DNA of 22,059 bases from an uncultured bacterium (GCA_905215835.1 CAJMRR010000012.1:1-22059); one strand, 5' to 3'; counted from the first letter of the stretch, positions 1 through 7,470 are shown. Notes: generated by a model not told the origin, from the sequence alone. Translations and numbers: made by a program.

Positions 1-16
1 GTCCCGTACGTGGGAC
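1..16. other. Small hairpin at window edge
   Basis: GTCCC and GGGAC arms surround a 6-nt loop. It lies downstream of the minus-strand isomerase stop and could be part of its terminator, but the window ends here and no T-tract can be checked. Positions 17-52 show nothing else. Confidence 0.25.
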
Positions 17-52
17 GACCGCCGCTTGCGTTGGCAGCAATGAGCCGTGCGA

Positions 53-694
53 TTAGAGCCCCAGGATCTCCTTGACCTTGGCGATGATGGCCTCGTCGGT
101 TGCGTTGGCAAAGAAGTACTCCTGGAAGTGCTCGCCGGCAAGTGCGCCCTTCACCAGGCCCTGATCGATCTCGCCCAGGACGTCGACGAGCGGACGCATG
201 GTCACAGCGCGCACGCTGTCGAGGATCTTCTTGTTGCGCTGCTCGGGCTCAACACGCTCGGCGGGGTAGCCGTTGCCCGAACCAAAGCCAAAGAGCTTCT
301 CGAAGGTGTACTCAAGGTTGAGCTCCTGGCCCCAGCCGTTCTTAAGAGCGAAGGGCATGGCGACGGCGTTGCCGTCGTTGACCTGGGCAAAGGTGTAGGC
401 GTCGAGCGGGTCGGCAACGTGGCCGCACAGCACGCCGGGGAAGGAGTTGCAGGCGAGCATGGCGCCCTCGCCGGTGCCGCAGCCGGTCACGACGTAGTCG
501 GCAGCACCGGAGTTCAGCAGCACGGCGGCAAGAATGCCGTTCTGCACGTAGGTGAGGGGCTTGGCGTCGGCGTCGGCATACATACCATAGTTAAAGACAG
601 TGTGGCCCATGGGCTCGACAACCTTCTTAAGCGCAGCCTCGATCATGGGGTTCTTGGAGTTCTGAGAATTCTCGTTGATCAGAGCGATTTTCAT
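53..694 (-). CDS. RpiB/LacA/LacB-family sugar-phosphate isomerase (DhuI-like candidate)
   Basis: This 213-residue cytosolic aldose-ketose isomerase begins MKIALINENSQNSKNP. Around residues 69-80 it carries the family hallmark VVTGCGTGEGAMLACN, containing the cysteine used as base in RpiB enzymes. At 213 residues it is longer than classical RpiB (about 150), with a C-terminal extension. Members of this longer type include streptococcal DhuI, which isomerises 4-deoxy-5-threo-hexosulose uronate released from glycosaminoglycans. The next gene upstream is an SDR of the type paired with DhuI, and KDG kinase and KDPG aldolase lie further along, which favours a uronate role over pentose phosphate metabolism. 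A GGAAGG ribosome binding site lies 9 nt before the ATG. The family is secure; the substrate is inferred from context and could instead be another sugar acid or sugar phosphate. Confidence 0.85.
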   Translation of the reverse strand: MKIALINENSQNSKNPMIEAALKKVVEPMGHTVFNYGMYADADAKPLTYVQNGILAAVLLNSGAADYVVTGCGTGEGAMLACNSFPGVLCGHVADPLDAYTFAQVNDGNAVAMPFALKNGWGQELNLEYTFEKLFGFGSGNGYPAERVEPEQRNKKILDSVRAVTMRPLVDVLGEIDQGLVKGALAGEHFQEYFFANATDEAIIAKVKEILGL

Positions 695-740
695 GATAGG
701 TAACCTTCCGCTATTTTCTGAATTAATTGTTCGTTATGTT

Positions 741-769
741 GAGCGGCATCTCCAACAGAGATGCCGCTC
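741..769. other. Perfect 11-bp hairpin between reductase and isomerase genes
   Basis: GAGCGGCATCT (741-751) pairs with AGATGCCGCTC (759-769) across a 7-nt loop. On the minus strand it lies about 45 nt upstream of the isomerase start and is not followed by a run of T, so it looks more like an mRNA processing or attenuation hairpin than a standard terminator. Confidence 0.55.
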
Positions 770-773
770 TGCG

Positions 774-883
774 GGCGGCGGACGATAAAGTCTGTCGCGA
801 GTTCCGCACGAGCCGAAGAGCACTTAATGTGCTCTTCGTGCGAGTCAGGACCGTTCGAGCAGCAGACCTTATCGTCCGCCGCC
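774..883. repeat. Long nested palindrome between reductase and isomerase genes
   Basis: The outer arms GGCGGCGGACGATAA (774-788) and its exact complement (869-883) are extended by GTCTG/CAGAC (790-794 with 863-867). Inside is a second hairpin, CGAAGAGCAC (814-823) with GTGCTCTTCG (829-838) around a TTAAT loop. It begins 13 bp past the reductase stop. It may be a terminator or RNA stabiliser, or a resident repeat element; the sequence does not decide. Confidence 0.6.
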
Positions 884-896
884 TCGCCCAGACGTC

Positions 897-1706
897 TTAC
901 TGCGGCTGCTTGCCGATATAGGCGAGAATGCCGCCGTCGACGTAGAGGATGTGACCGTTGACGAAGTCCGACGCGTCAGAAGCCAAGAACACGGCGGGGC
1001 CCTTCAGGTCCTCGGGCGTGCCCCAACGGGCTGCTGGCGTCTTGGCAATGATGAACTGGTCAAACGGGTGGCGGCTGCCGTCGGGCTGCGTCTCGCGCAG
1101 GGGTGCGGTTTGCGGCGTGGCGATGTAGCCGGGTCCAATGCCGTTGCACTGGATATTGGCCTCGCCAAACTCCGAGCAGATGTTCTTGGTGAGCATCTTG
1201 AGTCCGCCCTTGGCGGCGGCATAGCCGGCGATGGTCTCGCGACCCAGCTCGCTCATCATCGAGCAGATGTTGATGATCTTGCCGTGGCCCTTGGCGATCA
1301 TGCCAGGCAGGCAGGCCTTGGACACGATAAACGGTGCGTTGAGGTCGATATCGACGACGCGGCGGAAGTCCTCGGCGCTCATGTCGAGCATCGGGGTACG
1401 CTGGATAACGCCGGCGTTGTTGACCAGGATGTCGGGCGTGGTGCCAAAGTCGGCCTCGATCTTGGCGATGAGCTCGGCGACGACGGCCTCGTCGGTGACG
1501 TCTGCCACGTAACCATGAGCCTCAAAGCCCAGCTCGCGGTAGTGCTTCTCGGCCTCGGCTACCTTGTCGGCGTGACGTGCGTTAAAGGCGATCTTGGCGC
1601 CGGCCTCTCCGAGCGCCTCGGCGATGGCCATGCCAATGCCATAGGTGGCGCCGGTTACCAGTGCGACCTTGCCGTCCAGACGGAAGCTGTCCATAAGATC
1701 AGACAT
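897..1706 (-). CDS. SDR-family oxidoreductase, gluconate 5-dehydrogenase/DhuD type
   Basis: This is a 269-residue cytosolic NAD(P)-dependent short-chain dehydrogenase. The Rossmann motif TGATYGIG is at residues 18-25, NNAG at 96-99, and the catalytic residues are Ser149, Tyr162 and Lys166 (YAAAK). The C-terminal half, with NGIGPGYIATP and HILYVDGGILAYIGKQP, strongly resembles streptococcal Ga5DH/DhuD proteins as I remember them. These reduce 5-ketogluconate to gluconate, or 2,5-diketo-3-deoxygluconate to KDG. The start is the ATG at 1704-1706 because GAAAGGA lies 5 nt before it; the ATG nine codons upstream has no ribosome binding site. It is transcribed with or ahead of the isomerase, separated by a palindrome-rich gap. 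The fold is certain; which of the two substrates it uses is not. Confidence 0.88.
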   Translation of the reverse strand: MSDLMDSFRLDGKVALVTGATYGIGMAIAEALGEAGAKIAFNARHADKVAEAEKHYRELGFEAHGYVADVTDEAVVAELIAKIEADFGTTPDILVNNAGVIQRTPMLDMSAEDFRRVVDIDLNAPFIVSKACLPGMIAKGHGKIINICSMMSELGRETIAGYAAAKGGLKMLTKNICSEFGEANIQCNGIGPGYIATPQTAPLRETQPDGSRHPFDQFIIAKTPAARWGTPEDLKGPAVFLASDASDFVNGHILYVDGGILAYIGKQPQ

Positions 1707-1763
1707 AGCGATCCTTTCAAAAGAAACGTTCATCTATATAAGTCTTGCTTTTCATACAAGGTC

Positions 1764-1823
1764 AGTATAGGAGAAGAGGAGGATTTAAAAATCAGATTCT
1801 CCTAAAATCAGGTGAACGTTCAC
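1764..1823 (-). promoter_or_regulatory. Candidate promoter/operator region of the reductase gene
   Basis: On the minus strand a -10-like TATACT (1764-1769) precedes the reductase. Further upstream is a perfect 12-bp palindrome GTGAACGTTCAC (1812-1823) with the central CG typical of LacI-type operators. Two ATCAG words (1791 and 1806) resemble the CATCAGA boxes in the gntR-gntP gap. No good -35 was found, so this is a weak prediction. Confidence 0.35.
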
Positions 1824-1866
1824 TTTTAAAAGGTAAACGGTGATCTCGCCCTTGCCGCGCGGACGT

Positions 1867-2559
1867 TTATTCGCTCTGTTCCTGCGTGCCCTCTGCGATC
1901 ATGTTGCGGTTGTACACCAGATGCAAATACATCGCATCGTGCGCTGCGGTGGGATTGCGCGCGGCGATGGCGTCGGCCACGCCACGGTGGGTGCGGATGG
2001 TCTCCTCAACCAGCTTTTTGCCGGTCACGTCAATAAACAGGGGGACAGACGCCTTGAGCACGCCCATTAGGCGGGGAACGACGAGGTTTCCGGAGCTCTC
2101 GGCAATGGCATTGTGGAACGCGGTGTCGGCGGCGGAGTAATCTTCACCGGCCTCGGCCAGGCGCTCGGATTCGTCGCAGAGCTCTTTGATACAGACGACC
2201 TGGTCGTTGGTTGCGTGCTCGGCTGCCATGCGTGCAATCTGCGGCTCGATCATAAAGCGCACCTCGAGTAGGTCGCGCGTCAGACGCTGCTTGTCGTCGA
2301 TAAAGGTAAAGCCCAGCGGGTCGTCGGCAACGCCGGGGTTTGATGCCACATAGGTGCCCGAGCCCTGCTTAATGCGCACGATGTTGCGCGACTGCAGCAG
2401 CTTCATGGCTTCGCGTACGGTGCTCCTGCCAGCACCCAGGCGCTCGACGAGCACAGCCTCCTTGGGCAGGCGGTCGCCTTGCTCAAGATGCTCATCCAGG
2501 ATCAGTTGAATGATTTTATCTGCTATCTGCTCGGGGAGTCCTGAATCGGCTCGTGCCAC
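1867..2559 (-). CDS. GntR-family regulator with FCD domain (FadR subfamily)
   Basis: This is a 230-residue DNA-binding regulator. The winged helix-turn-helix occupies about residues 8-75, with recognition region LGAGRSTVREAMKLL and the wing QGSGTYVA. The all-helical FCD ligand domain runs from about 95 to 220. Probable metal/acid-binding residues are Asp145, His149, His191 and His213. FCD proteins typically sense sugar acids or carboxylates and repress neighbouring catabolic genes. The start is GTG (2557-2559), supported by GAGGTGA a few bases upstream. It sits between the reductase gene (same strand) and the divergent permease gene, so it is the natural local regulator of permease, dehydratase and reductase, and probably of itself. 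The ligand is unknown; KDG, gluconate or a related hexonate are reasonable candidates. Confidence 0.9.
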   Translation of the reverse strand: MARADSGLPEQIADKIIQLILDEHLEQGDRLPKEAVLVERLGAGRSTVREAMKLLQSRNIVRIKQGSGTYVASNPGVADDPLGFTFIDDKQRLTRDLLEVRFMIEPQIARMAAEHATNDQVVCIKELCDESERLAEAGEDYSAADTAFHNAIAESSGNLVVPRLMGVLKASVPLFIDVTGKKLVEETIRTHRGVADAIAARNPTAAHDAMYLHLVYNRNMIAEGTQEQSE

Positions 2560-2588
2560 GCTTCACCTCATATCAAAAGAATTCATCA

Positions 2589-2603
2589 GAGCTATTCTAG
2601 CTC
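2589..2603. promoter_or_regulatory. Dyad overlapping a -10-like box upstream of gntR
   Basis: GAGCTATTCTAGCTC is a 6-3-6 palindrome. On the minus strand it contains TAGAAT, a possible -10 for the gntR gene. CATCAGA (2584-2590) lies directly beside it. This is consistent with autoregulation but is only a prediction. Confidence 0.35.
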
Positions 2604-2683
2604 ATTTACAGAAGCCGCGGTGGTTCGCTCCGACAATGGAGAGCTGTAAGTAGCCGTTTACCGTCAAAAACAGATCGTTCAGG

Positions 2684-2702
2684 AAATACATCAGATGTAT
2701 TT
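2684..2702. promoter_or_regulatory. Perfect 19-bp operator-like dyad
   Basis: AAATACATC and GATGTATTT flank a single A, giving a perfect 9-1-9 inverted repeat in the divergent gntR-gntP gap. It includes the word CATCAGA shared with the other dyads here. It is a likely binding site for the adjacent GntR regulator. Confidence 0.55.
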
Positions 2703-2725
2703 TGAAAAAAAGTTTCCCTTTTAAA

Positions 2726-2780
2726 CATCAGACCTATTGAAAACACGCTATAGTCTAAGGCGAATTCAAAAGGTCTGATG
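2726..2780 (+). promoter_or_regulatory. Paired inverted operator arms around the permease promoter
   Basis: CATCAGACCTATTGAA (2726-2741) is repeated in inverted orientation at 2765-2780 with one mismatch. Between the arms is a -10-like TATAGT (2749-2754). The second arm ends just before the GGAGG ribosome binding site of the permease gene. A dimer at each arm, or one protein across both, could block transcription. No clear -35 was seen, which may point to activator dependence. Confidence 0.5.
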
Positions 2781-2793
2781 AATTGGAGGAAAG

Positions 2794-4155
2794 ATGTCAG
2801 ACCCAACGTTTATGGCCGACCCCACCAGGCTGGTCATCGCCGCTATCGTGGGCATCGCGCTGCTGCTTGCGCTCATCATCAAGTTCAAGTTGCACCCCGT
2901 GCTGTCGATGATGGTCTCGGCGCTCGTGATCGGTATCGGAGCCGGCATGCCGCTCGACATGGTGGCAGACACCGTCACCAAGGGCGTGGGCACCACGCTG
3001 CAAAACATCGCCCTGCTCATTGGCTTAGGTTCGATGTTCGGCCAGATTTTGGAGGAGAGCGGCGGCGCCAAGAAGATCGCCCAGACCTTCATCGATACCT
3101 TTGGCCAGGGCCACTCCAGCTGGGCGCTGGGCATCACCGGTTTGGTCATCGGCACCACGGTGTTCTTTGAGGCCGGCGTGGTCGTTTTGATCCCGCTTGC
3201 CTTTAGTGTGGCGTCGCAGACCAAGAAGTCGACCCTCTACTACGGCATCGCCCTGCTCGCGGGACTTGCCGCTGGCTATGCGTTTGTGCCGCCATCGGCC
3301 GGTTCGGTTCTGGTCGCCGGCACGCTCGGTGTCGACCTGGGCACCATGATCCTCGTCGGTATCCCCACCGCCTTCATCGCCATGGCGATTGCCGGCGTCA
3401 TCTGGGGCCGCAACGTGGGCGGTCGCATTTTTACCGATGTTCCGGAGCACTTTACCTCTGCCGAGGGTGCGAGCGACGAAAAGGAGCTTCCCTCCTTTGG
3501 CATGGTGCTTGCCATCGTGCTCACGCCGCTTTGTCTGATTTTGCTGGGCACGTTGTCCTCTTATATCCCCATGCCCGAGCAGGTCGCCTCGATTCTCGCC
3601 TTCCTGGGCAAGCCGTTCGTCGCTTTGACGCTCGCCACGCTCGTCGCGATGTATCTGCTGGGCGCGCGTCGAGGCTACTCCGGCGCCGAGCTCAAGGCCC
3701 TGCTCGACCGCTCTCTTGAGCCCGTCGGCATGATCTTGCTGGTTATCGCCTGTGGCGGCGTCATTCGCTGGATGTTGCAGGACTGCGGCTTGGGCCAGGT
3801 TATCGGCCCTATGCTCGAGGCCTCACCGCTGCCTTTGGTGGTCGTTGCCTTTTTGATTGCCGTCATGGTGCGTGCCTCTGTCGGCAGCTCCATCGTCGCT
3901 ATGACCATGGCATCGGGCATTATGGCCGCCATGCCCGCGGTTGCCGGAGCCTCAGTGCTCATGCGTGCCGCTATCTGTCTTGCTATCTGCGGCGGTGCCA
4001 CGGCCCTCTCGCACGTCAACGATGCCGGTTTTTGGATGTGCTCCTCGTTCCTGGAGATTGACGAGAAGACCACCCTCAAGTCCTGGACCGTTATGGAGAC
4101 GCTCATCGGCCTTTCGGGTCTTGCCTGCGCCCTGGTGATTTCGTTCTTCGCCTAG
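2794..4155 (+). CDS. GntP-family gluconate/hexonate:H+ symporter
   Basis: This 453-residue integral membrane protein has about 12-14 hydrophobic segments along its whole length and would import a sugar acid across the cytoplasmic membrane with protons. Family signatures are visible: the N-terminal FKLHPVLSMMVSALVIGI region, VFFEAGVVVLIPLAF near residue 130, and GGATALSHVNDAGFWM near residue 400, the most conserved GntP stretch. GGAGG lies 5 nt before the ATG. It heads a plus-strand pair with the dehydratase about 110 bp downstream, and it diverges from the FCD regulator. Family members carry gluconate, fructuronate, idonate or glycerate; the dehydratase next door argues for an aldonate, but the exact substrate cannot be read from the sequence. 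Confidence 0.9.
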   Translation: MSDPTFMADPTRLVIAAIVGIALLLALIIKFKLHPVLSMMVSALVIGIGAGMPLDMVADTVTKGVGTTLQNIALLIGLGSMFGQILEESGGAKKIAQTFIDTFGQGHSSWALGITGLVIGTTVFFEAGVVVLIPLAFSVASQTKKSTLYYGIALLAGLAAGYAFVPPSAGSVLVAGTLGVDLGTMILVGIPTAFIAMAIAGVIWGRNVGGRIFTDVPEHFTSAEGASDEKELPSFGMVLAIVLTPLCLILLGTLSSYIPMPEQVASILAFLGKPFVALTLATLVAMYLLGARRGYSGAELKALLDRSLEPVGMILLVIACGGVIRWMLQDCGLGQVIGPMLEASPLPLVVVAFLIAVMVRASVGSSIVAMTMASGIMAAMPAVAGASVLMRAAICLAICGGATALSHVNDAGFWMCSSFLEIDEKTTLKSWTVMETLIGLSGLACALVISFFA

Positions 4156-4219
4156 TTCGCGTAGCTAAACATCTTTCGCCGAGTGCATCGCTCGGTACCC
4201 ATTTACACCTGATTCATTA

Positions 4220-4240
4220 ACCAACGATTGGTACAACCGT
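4220..4240. promoter_or_regulatory. Weak operator-like dyad before the dehydratase
   Basis: ACCAA-CGA-TTGGT (4220-4232) overlaps TGGTACAACC, which resembles the TNGTNNNACNA pattern common to FCD-type GntR sites. It lies about 25 bp before the dehydratase start. A single short match; low confidence. Confidence 0.25.
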
Positions 4241-4263
4241 TCAAACCAAAAGAGGAGAACATC

Positions 4264-6042
4264 ATGGACGAGAAAACCAAAGCACAGATTCAGCAGGAGG
4301 CCGCCGACCTGGTTGCCAAGCTGCAGCCGCGTTCTGGCAAGTTCCGCACCATCAGCCCCGAGATGGACCCGCTGCGCCTGGGCTCTGGCTGGAGCATCGA
4401 AGACCTGGACAAGCCGCAGGTCATCATCGAGTCGACCTTTGGCGATTCGCACCCGGGCTCTGCCGGCCTGTTCGAGCTGGTCGAGGAGGTCCGTGCTGGC
4501 GTTGCCGAGGCTGGCGGTCACGGTGCCCGTTACTTCTGCACCGATATCTGCGACGGCGAGGCCCAGGGACACGACGGCATTAACTACTCGCTGCCCAGCC
4601 GCGACATGATCGCCAACATGATCGAGATCCATGCCAAGGCCACCCCGTTCGACGCCGGCGTCTTTGTCGCCAGCTGCGATAAGGGCCTGCCTGCGAACCT
4701 CATGGCCATGGGCCGCATCAACATCCCCTCGATCGTCGTCACCGGCGGCGTCATGGATGCCGGCCCCGACCTGCTGACCCTGGAGCAGCTCGGTGCCATC
4801 TCGGCCCGCTATGAGCGCGGCGAGATCTCCCGCGAGGAGCTCGAGTTCGCCAAGCATAACGCCTGCCCCAGCTGCGGCGCCTGCTCCTTTATGGGCACCG
4901 CCTCGACCATGCAGGTCACGGCTGAGGCTCTGGGCCTTATGCTCCCCGGTACCGCCCTGCTGCCCGCAACTAGCTCCGACCTGCGCGAGTTTGCCCGCGA
5001 GGCCGGCCGTCAGTCCGTGTGGCTCTCCGAGCACAACCTGTGCCCGCGCGACATCGTGACCAAGGAGTCCTTCGAGAACCTCATCATGGTCCACGGCGCC
5101 ATCTCCGGTTCCACCAACTCGCTGCTGCACATCCCCGCGATTGCCCGCGAGTTTGGCATCGAGATGTCCGCCGACGATTTCGATCGCCTGCACCGTGGCG
5201 CCCACTACCTGCTCAACGTTCGCCCCGCAGGCGAGTGGCCGGCGCAGTTCTTCTACTATGCGGGCGGCGTGCCGCGCATCATGGAGGAGATCAAGTCGAT
5301 GCTTCACCTCGATGTTATGACCGTCACCGGCAAGACTCTCGGCGAGAACCTCGAGGATCTCAAGAACAACGGCTATTACGAGAAGTGCGGCCGCTACTTG
5401 GAGAAGTGGAACCTCAGGCGCGAGGACATCATTCGCCCGTTTGACCAGGCTTTTGGTACCGACGGCTCTATCGCCATCCTCCACGGCAACCTTGCCCCCG
5501 AGGGCGCGGTCGTCAAGCACACCGTCGTTCCGCGCGAGATGTTCCAGGCCACGCTTAAGGCTCGCCCGTTCGATTGTGAGGAGGACGCTATCCACGCCGT
5601 CCTGACGCACGAGATTAAGCCCGGCGACGCCGTCATCATTCGCTACGAGGGCCCCAAGGGCTCCGGCATGCCCGAGATGTTCTACACCACCGAGGCTATC
5701 GCCAGCGACCCCGAGCTGGGCGCGAGTATCGCCCTGATCACTGACGGCCGTTTCTCCGGCGCCTCCAAGGGCCCGGCTATCGGTCACGTTTCGCCCGAGG
5801 CTGCCGTGGGCGGTCCGATTGCCCTGATCGAGGAGGGCGACCTTATCCAGATCAACATCCCCGAGCGCTCGCTGTCTATCGTGGGCATCGCCGGCAAGGA
5901 GATGGAGCCGGCCGAGGTCGACGCCGTCCTGGCCGAGCGCCGAGCCGCTTGGAAGCCCAAGGCCAATCGCTATACCTCCGGCACGCTCAAGTTCTTTACC
6001 GAGCATGCGGTTTCCGCCATTCAGGGTGGCTACATGAAGTAG
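4264..6042 (+). CDS. IlvD/Edd-family sugar-acid dehydratase
   Basis: This is a 592-residue cytosolic Fe-S dehydratase. Conserved blocks are CDGEAQGHDGINYSLPSRD from Cys96, ASCDKGLPANLMAMGR with Cys138, CPSCGACSFMGTASTM with cysteines 201, 204 and 207, and near residue 500 TDGRFSGASKGPAIGHVSPEAA, which carries the catalytic-serine loop. These cysteines are expected to hold the iron-sulfur cluster. The family includes dihydroxyacid, 6-phosphogluconate, gluconate, xylonate and galactonate dehydratases. Being paired with a GntP permease, with KDG kinase and KDPG aldolase nearby, suggests it dehydrates an unphosphorylated aldonate to a 2-keto-3-deoxy acid. The start at 4264 is chosen because GAGGAG lies 6 nt upstream; an in-frame ATG 12 codons earlier has none. 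Branched-chain synthesis (IlvD) is unlikely since no ilv gene is nearby. Confidence 0.85.
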   Translation: MDEKTKAQIQQEAADLVAKLQPRSGKFRTISPEMDPLRLGSGWSIEDLDKPQVIIESTFGDSHPGSAGLFELVEEVRAGVAEAGGHGARYFCTDICDGEAQGHDGINYSLPSRDMIANMIEIHAKATPFDAGVFVASCDKGLPANLMAMGRINIPSIVVTGGVMDAGPDLLTLEQLGAISARYERGEISREELEFAKHNACPSCGACSFMGTASTMQVTAEALGLMLPGTALLPATSSDLREFAREAGRQSVWLSEHNLCPRDIVTKESFENLIMVHGAISGSTNSLLHIPAIAREFGIEMSADDFDRLHRGAHYLLNVRPAGEWPAQFFYYAGGVPRIMEEIKSMLHLDVMTVTGKTLGENLEDLKNNGYYEKCGRYLEKWNLRREDIIRPFDQAFGTDGSIAILHGNLAPEGAVVKHTVVPREMFQATLKARPFDCEEDAIHAVLTHEIKPGDAVIIRYEGPKGSGMPEMFYTTEAIASDPELGASIALITDGRFSGASKGPAIGHVSPEAAVGGPIALIEEGDLIQINIPERSLSIVGIAGKEMEPAEVDAVLAERRAAWKPKANRYTSGTLKFFTEHAVSAIQGGYMK

Positions 6043-6090
6043 CGCCCGGGCGCATCGAATTTCTCCTCTCATAGATGTGCGGCACAAAGA

Positions 6091-6122
6091 GCCCCGAGCT
6101 CACACGAGCTCGGGGCCTTTTT
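6091..6122 (+). terminator. Strong intrinsic terminator after the dehydratase
   Basis: GCCCCGAGCTC pairs with GAGCTCGGGGC around an ACAC loop and is followed by TTTTT. It closes the permease-dehydratase transcript. Confidence 0.93.
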
Positions 6123-6148
6123 CGTCTGGATTGGGGACGCATAGCCGG

Positions 6149-6270
6149 ACGAAAGCGTGTTGCGTTTGGCGTAAAACCATACGAAAGTGCAATTTGCGTC
6201 TTATTTCCGAACGTAAAACAGACGAAAACCGTTTACGTCTGCTTTAAATCTGTATGAAAACGGTTTTCGT
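6149..6270. repeat. Four imperfect dyads of the form ACGnAAA...TTTnCGT
   Basis: Dyads lie at 6149-6165, 6181-6199, 6220-6240 and 6254-6270, with unit spacing of about 32, 41 and 32 bp. The clearest is AGACGAAAACCGTTTACGTC (6220-6239, one more T at 6240); the last contains GAAAACGGTTTTC. They resemble the operator-like repeats upstream of the LacI gene (11073-11100). They sit in a convergent gap between the dehydratase and ATPase genes, an unexpected place for operators. Confidence 0.55.
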
Positions 6271-6291
6271 CTTGCAGGGCAGTTGCCGTTT

Positions 6292-7383
6292 CTACAGTTC
6301 AACTTCCAGTTCGGCTTTGTGTTCGTAGAGGTAGTCGCGCATGTAGGGGATGGCAAATGAGACCTTGCCGTACGAAGGAGCCTCGATAATCGATTCTCTT
6401 AACAGGCGGCTGCGGACGGAGCTCACCTGTTGAGGCGTTTTGTTTAGGGCATCGGCAACCATGCTGGTCGAGCTCGTCTGCCCCAAAGACGCCATGCTCA
6501 GCAGATAAGCGATGCACGTGGGCGGAATGCGCTGCAGCGCGGGCTCAATCACCATGGCGCAGAAGCGTTCGCGTGCCGTTGCAATGCCGCGCTCGGCTTC
6601 TTCTTCTCCAATAATCGCTGTATGTGCGCGTCTCGCCAACTGCCATGCGTAGTATCCAACGAGTTGGATCATGAAAGGATAGCCTTGCGTTGCCTCGGCA
6701 AGTTGGCCGGCAATACCTGGCTGCAACTCCATGCCAGACGCTTCAATGGTTTCCTCGAGGGAGTACGACACTTCGGTTACTGCCACAGCCTTCAGGTCAA
6801 AGGGGAGGGCACGGCGCAAAAACGTAAGTGTCTTTCCGTTGATGATGCTTTCAATCATCGAAGGCAGCCCCGCAAAAACAAAGGCTATATCAAGGTCTTC
6901 GCCGATAACCTGCTGAATCGCAATGGAGAGCGTTCGGACCTCATCGAGCTCTGCGTCTTGAACCTCGTCGAGAGTGATGAGCAGGCCATTTTCATTCTTG
7001 GATATTGTCTGTCTCATGGCGTCGCGTAGCGATGGACCGATTCGCTCAATGTCTATGCTGCCGATGGATATGCCAGCTACGGTGGGCTCAAATATGGCGT
7101 GTTTGGCCTGGAATTTGGGCTGCAGCTGTTCGAGAATGCGTTGGCAAAGTCCCTCGGTTGCGACCTCTTTTATGACCGTCCAGCCACGGCTTTGCGCCAA
7201 ACGTGAGCACTCGTCAAGGAGGACCGTCTTGCCCGTTCCACGGACGCCGGCTATGCGCATCAGGCGCCCCGGGGCACCAGGCCCGTTGGCGAGGCCCTCA
7301 TTGAATTCTTCGAGCACATCTTCGCGGCCGATAATCGTGGGAGGTGTTTTACCTGCTGTGGGCTTAAAAGGGTTTGTTTGCAT
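6292..7383 (-). CDS. AAA/STAND-like ATPase with C-terminal winged helix, function unknown
   Basis: This is a 363-residue predicted cytosolic NTPase. Walker A is GVRGTGKT (residues 46-53), Walker B is GLLITLDEVQ (133-142), and the region around AFVFAGLPS (167-175) fits a sensor-1 strand. An alpha-helical lid follows, with TQGYPFMIQLVGYYAW near 245. The last 80 residues look like a winged helix (TSSTSMVADALNKTPQQVSSVRSRLL). This layout resembles archaeal-type AAA ATPases and STAND proteins, some of which act in DNA binding, transfer or defence. The start at 7383 is preferred over the GTG three codons upstream because AAAGG lies 8 nt before the ATG, whereas it would overlap the GTG. It is a single gene with an unusual decamer-repeat leader. 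I cannot assign a role. Confidence 0.8.
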   Translation of the reverse strand: MQTNPFKPTAGKTPPTIIGREDVLEEFNEGLANGPGAPGRLMRIAGVRGTGKTVLLDECSRLAQSRGWTVIKEVATEGLCQRILEQLQPKFQAKHAIFEPTVAGISIGSIDIERIGPSLRDAMRQTISKNENGLLITLDEVQDAELDEVRTLSIAIQQVIGEDLDIAFVFAGLPSMIESIINGKTLTFLRRALPFDLKAVAVTEVSYSLEETIEASGMELQPGIAGQLAEATQGYPFMIQLVGYYAWQLARRAHTAIIGEEEAERGIATARERFCAMVIEPALQRIPPTCIAYLLSMASLGQTSSTSMVADALNKTPQQVSSVRSRLLRESIIEAPSYGKVSFAIPYMRDYLYEHKAELEVEL

Positions 7384-7400
7384 GTGAGCCACCTTTGCTC

Positions 7401-7470
7401 AAGATATAGCAAGATATAGCAAAGTATAGCAAGATATAGCAAAGTATAGTGAGATATAGCAACGTATAGC
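7401..7470. repeat. Seven tandem 10-bp repeats upstream of the ATPase
   Basis: Seven contiguous decamers share the consensus AARRTATAGC: AAGATATAGC twice, AAAGTATAGC, AAGATATAGC, AAAGTATAGT, GAGATATAGC, AACGTATAGC. On the minus strand each reads GCTATAYYTT, so TTGCTA (-35-like) and TATACT/TATATC (-10-like) recur with an 18-bp spacer two units apart. The array ends 5 bp before the ribosome binding site. It is probably a promoter/operator array of one helical turn per unit. Confidence 0.85.

Noticed and set aside
4165..6087. 640-residue minus-strand open frame opposite the dehydratase
   Set aside because: It mirrors the IlvD/Edd gene, has a repetitive Gly/Ala/Val/Asp composition typical of antisense frames in GC-rich genes, and matches no family.
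7401..7470. CRISPR array
   Set aside because: The repeats are contiguous 10-mers without spacers, and no cas gene is present.
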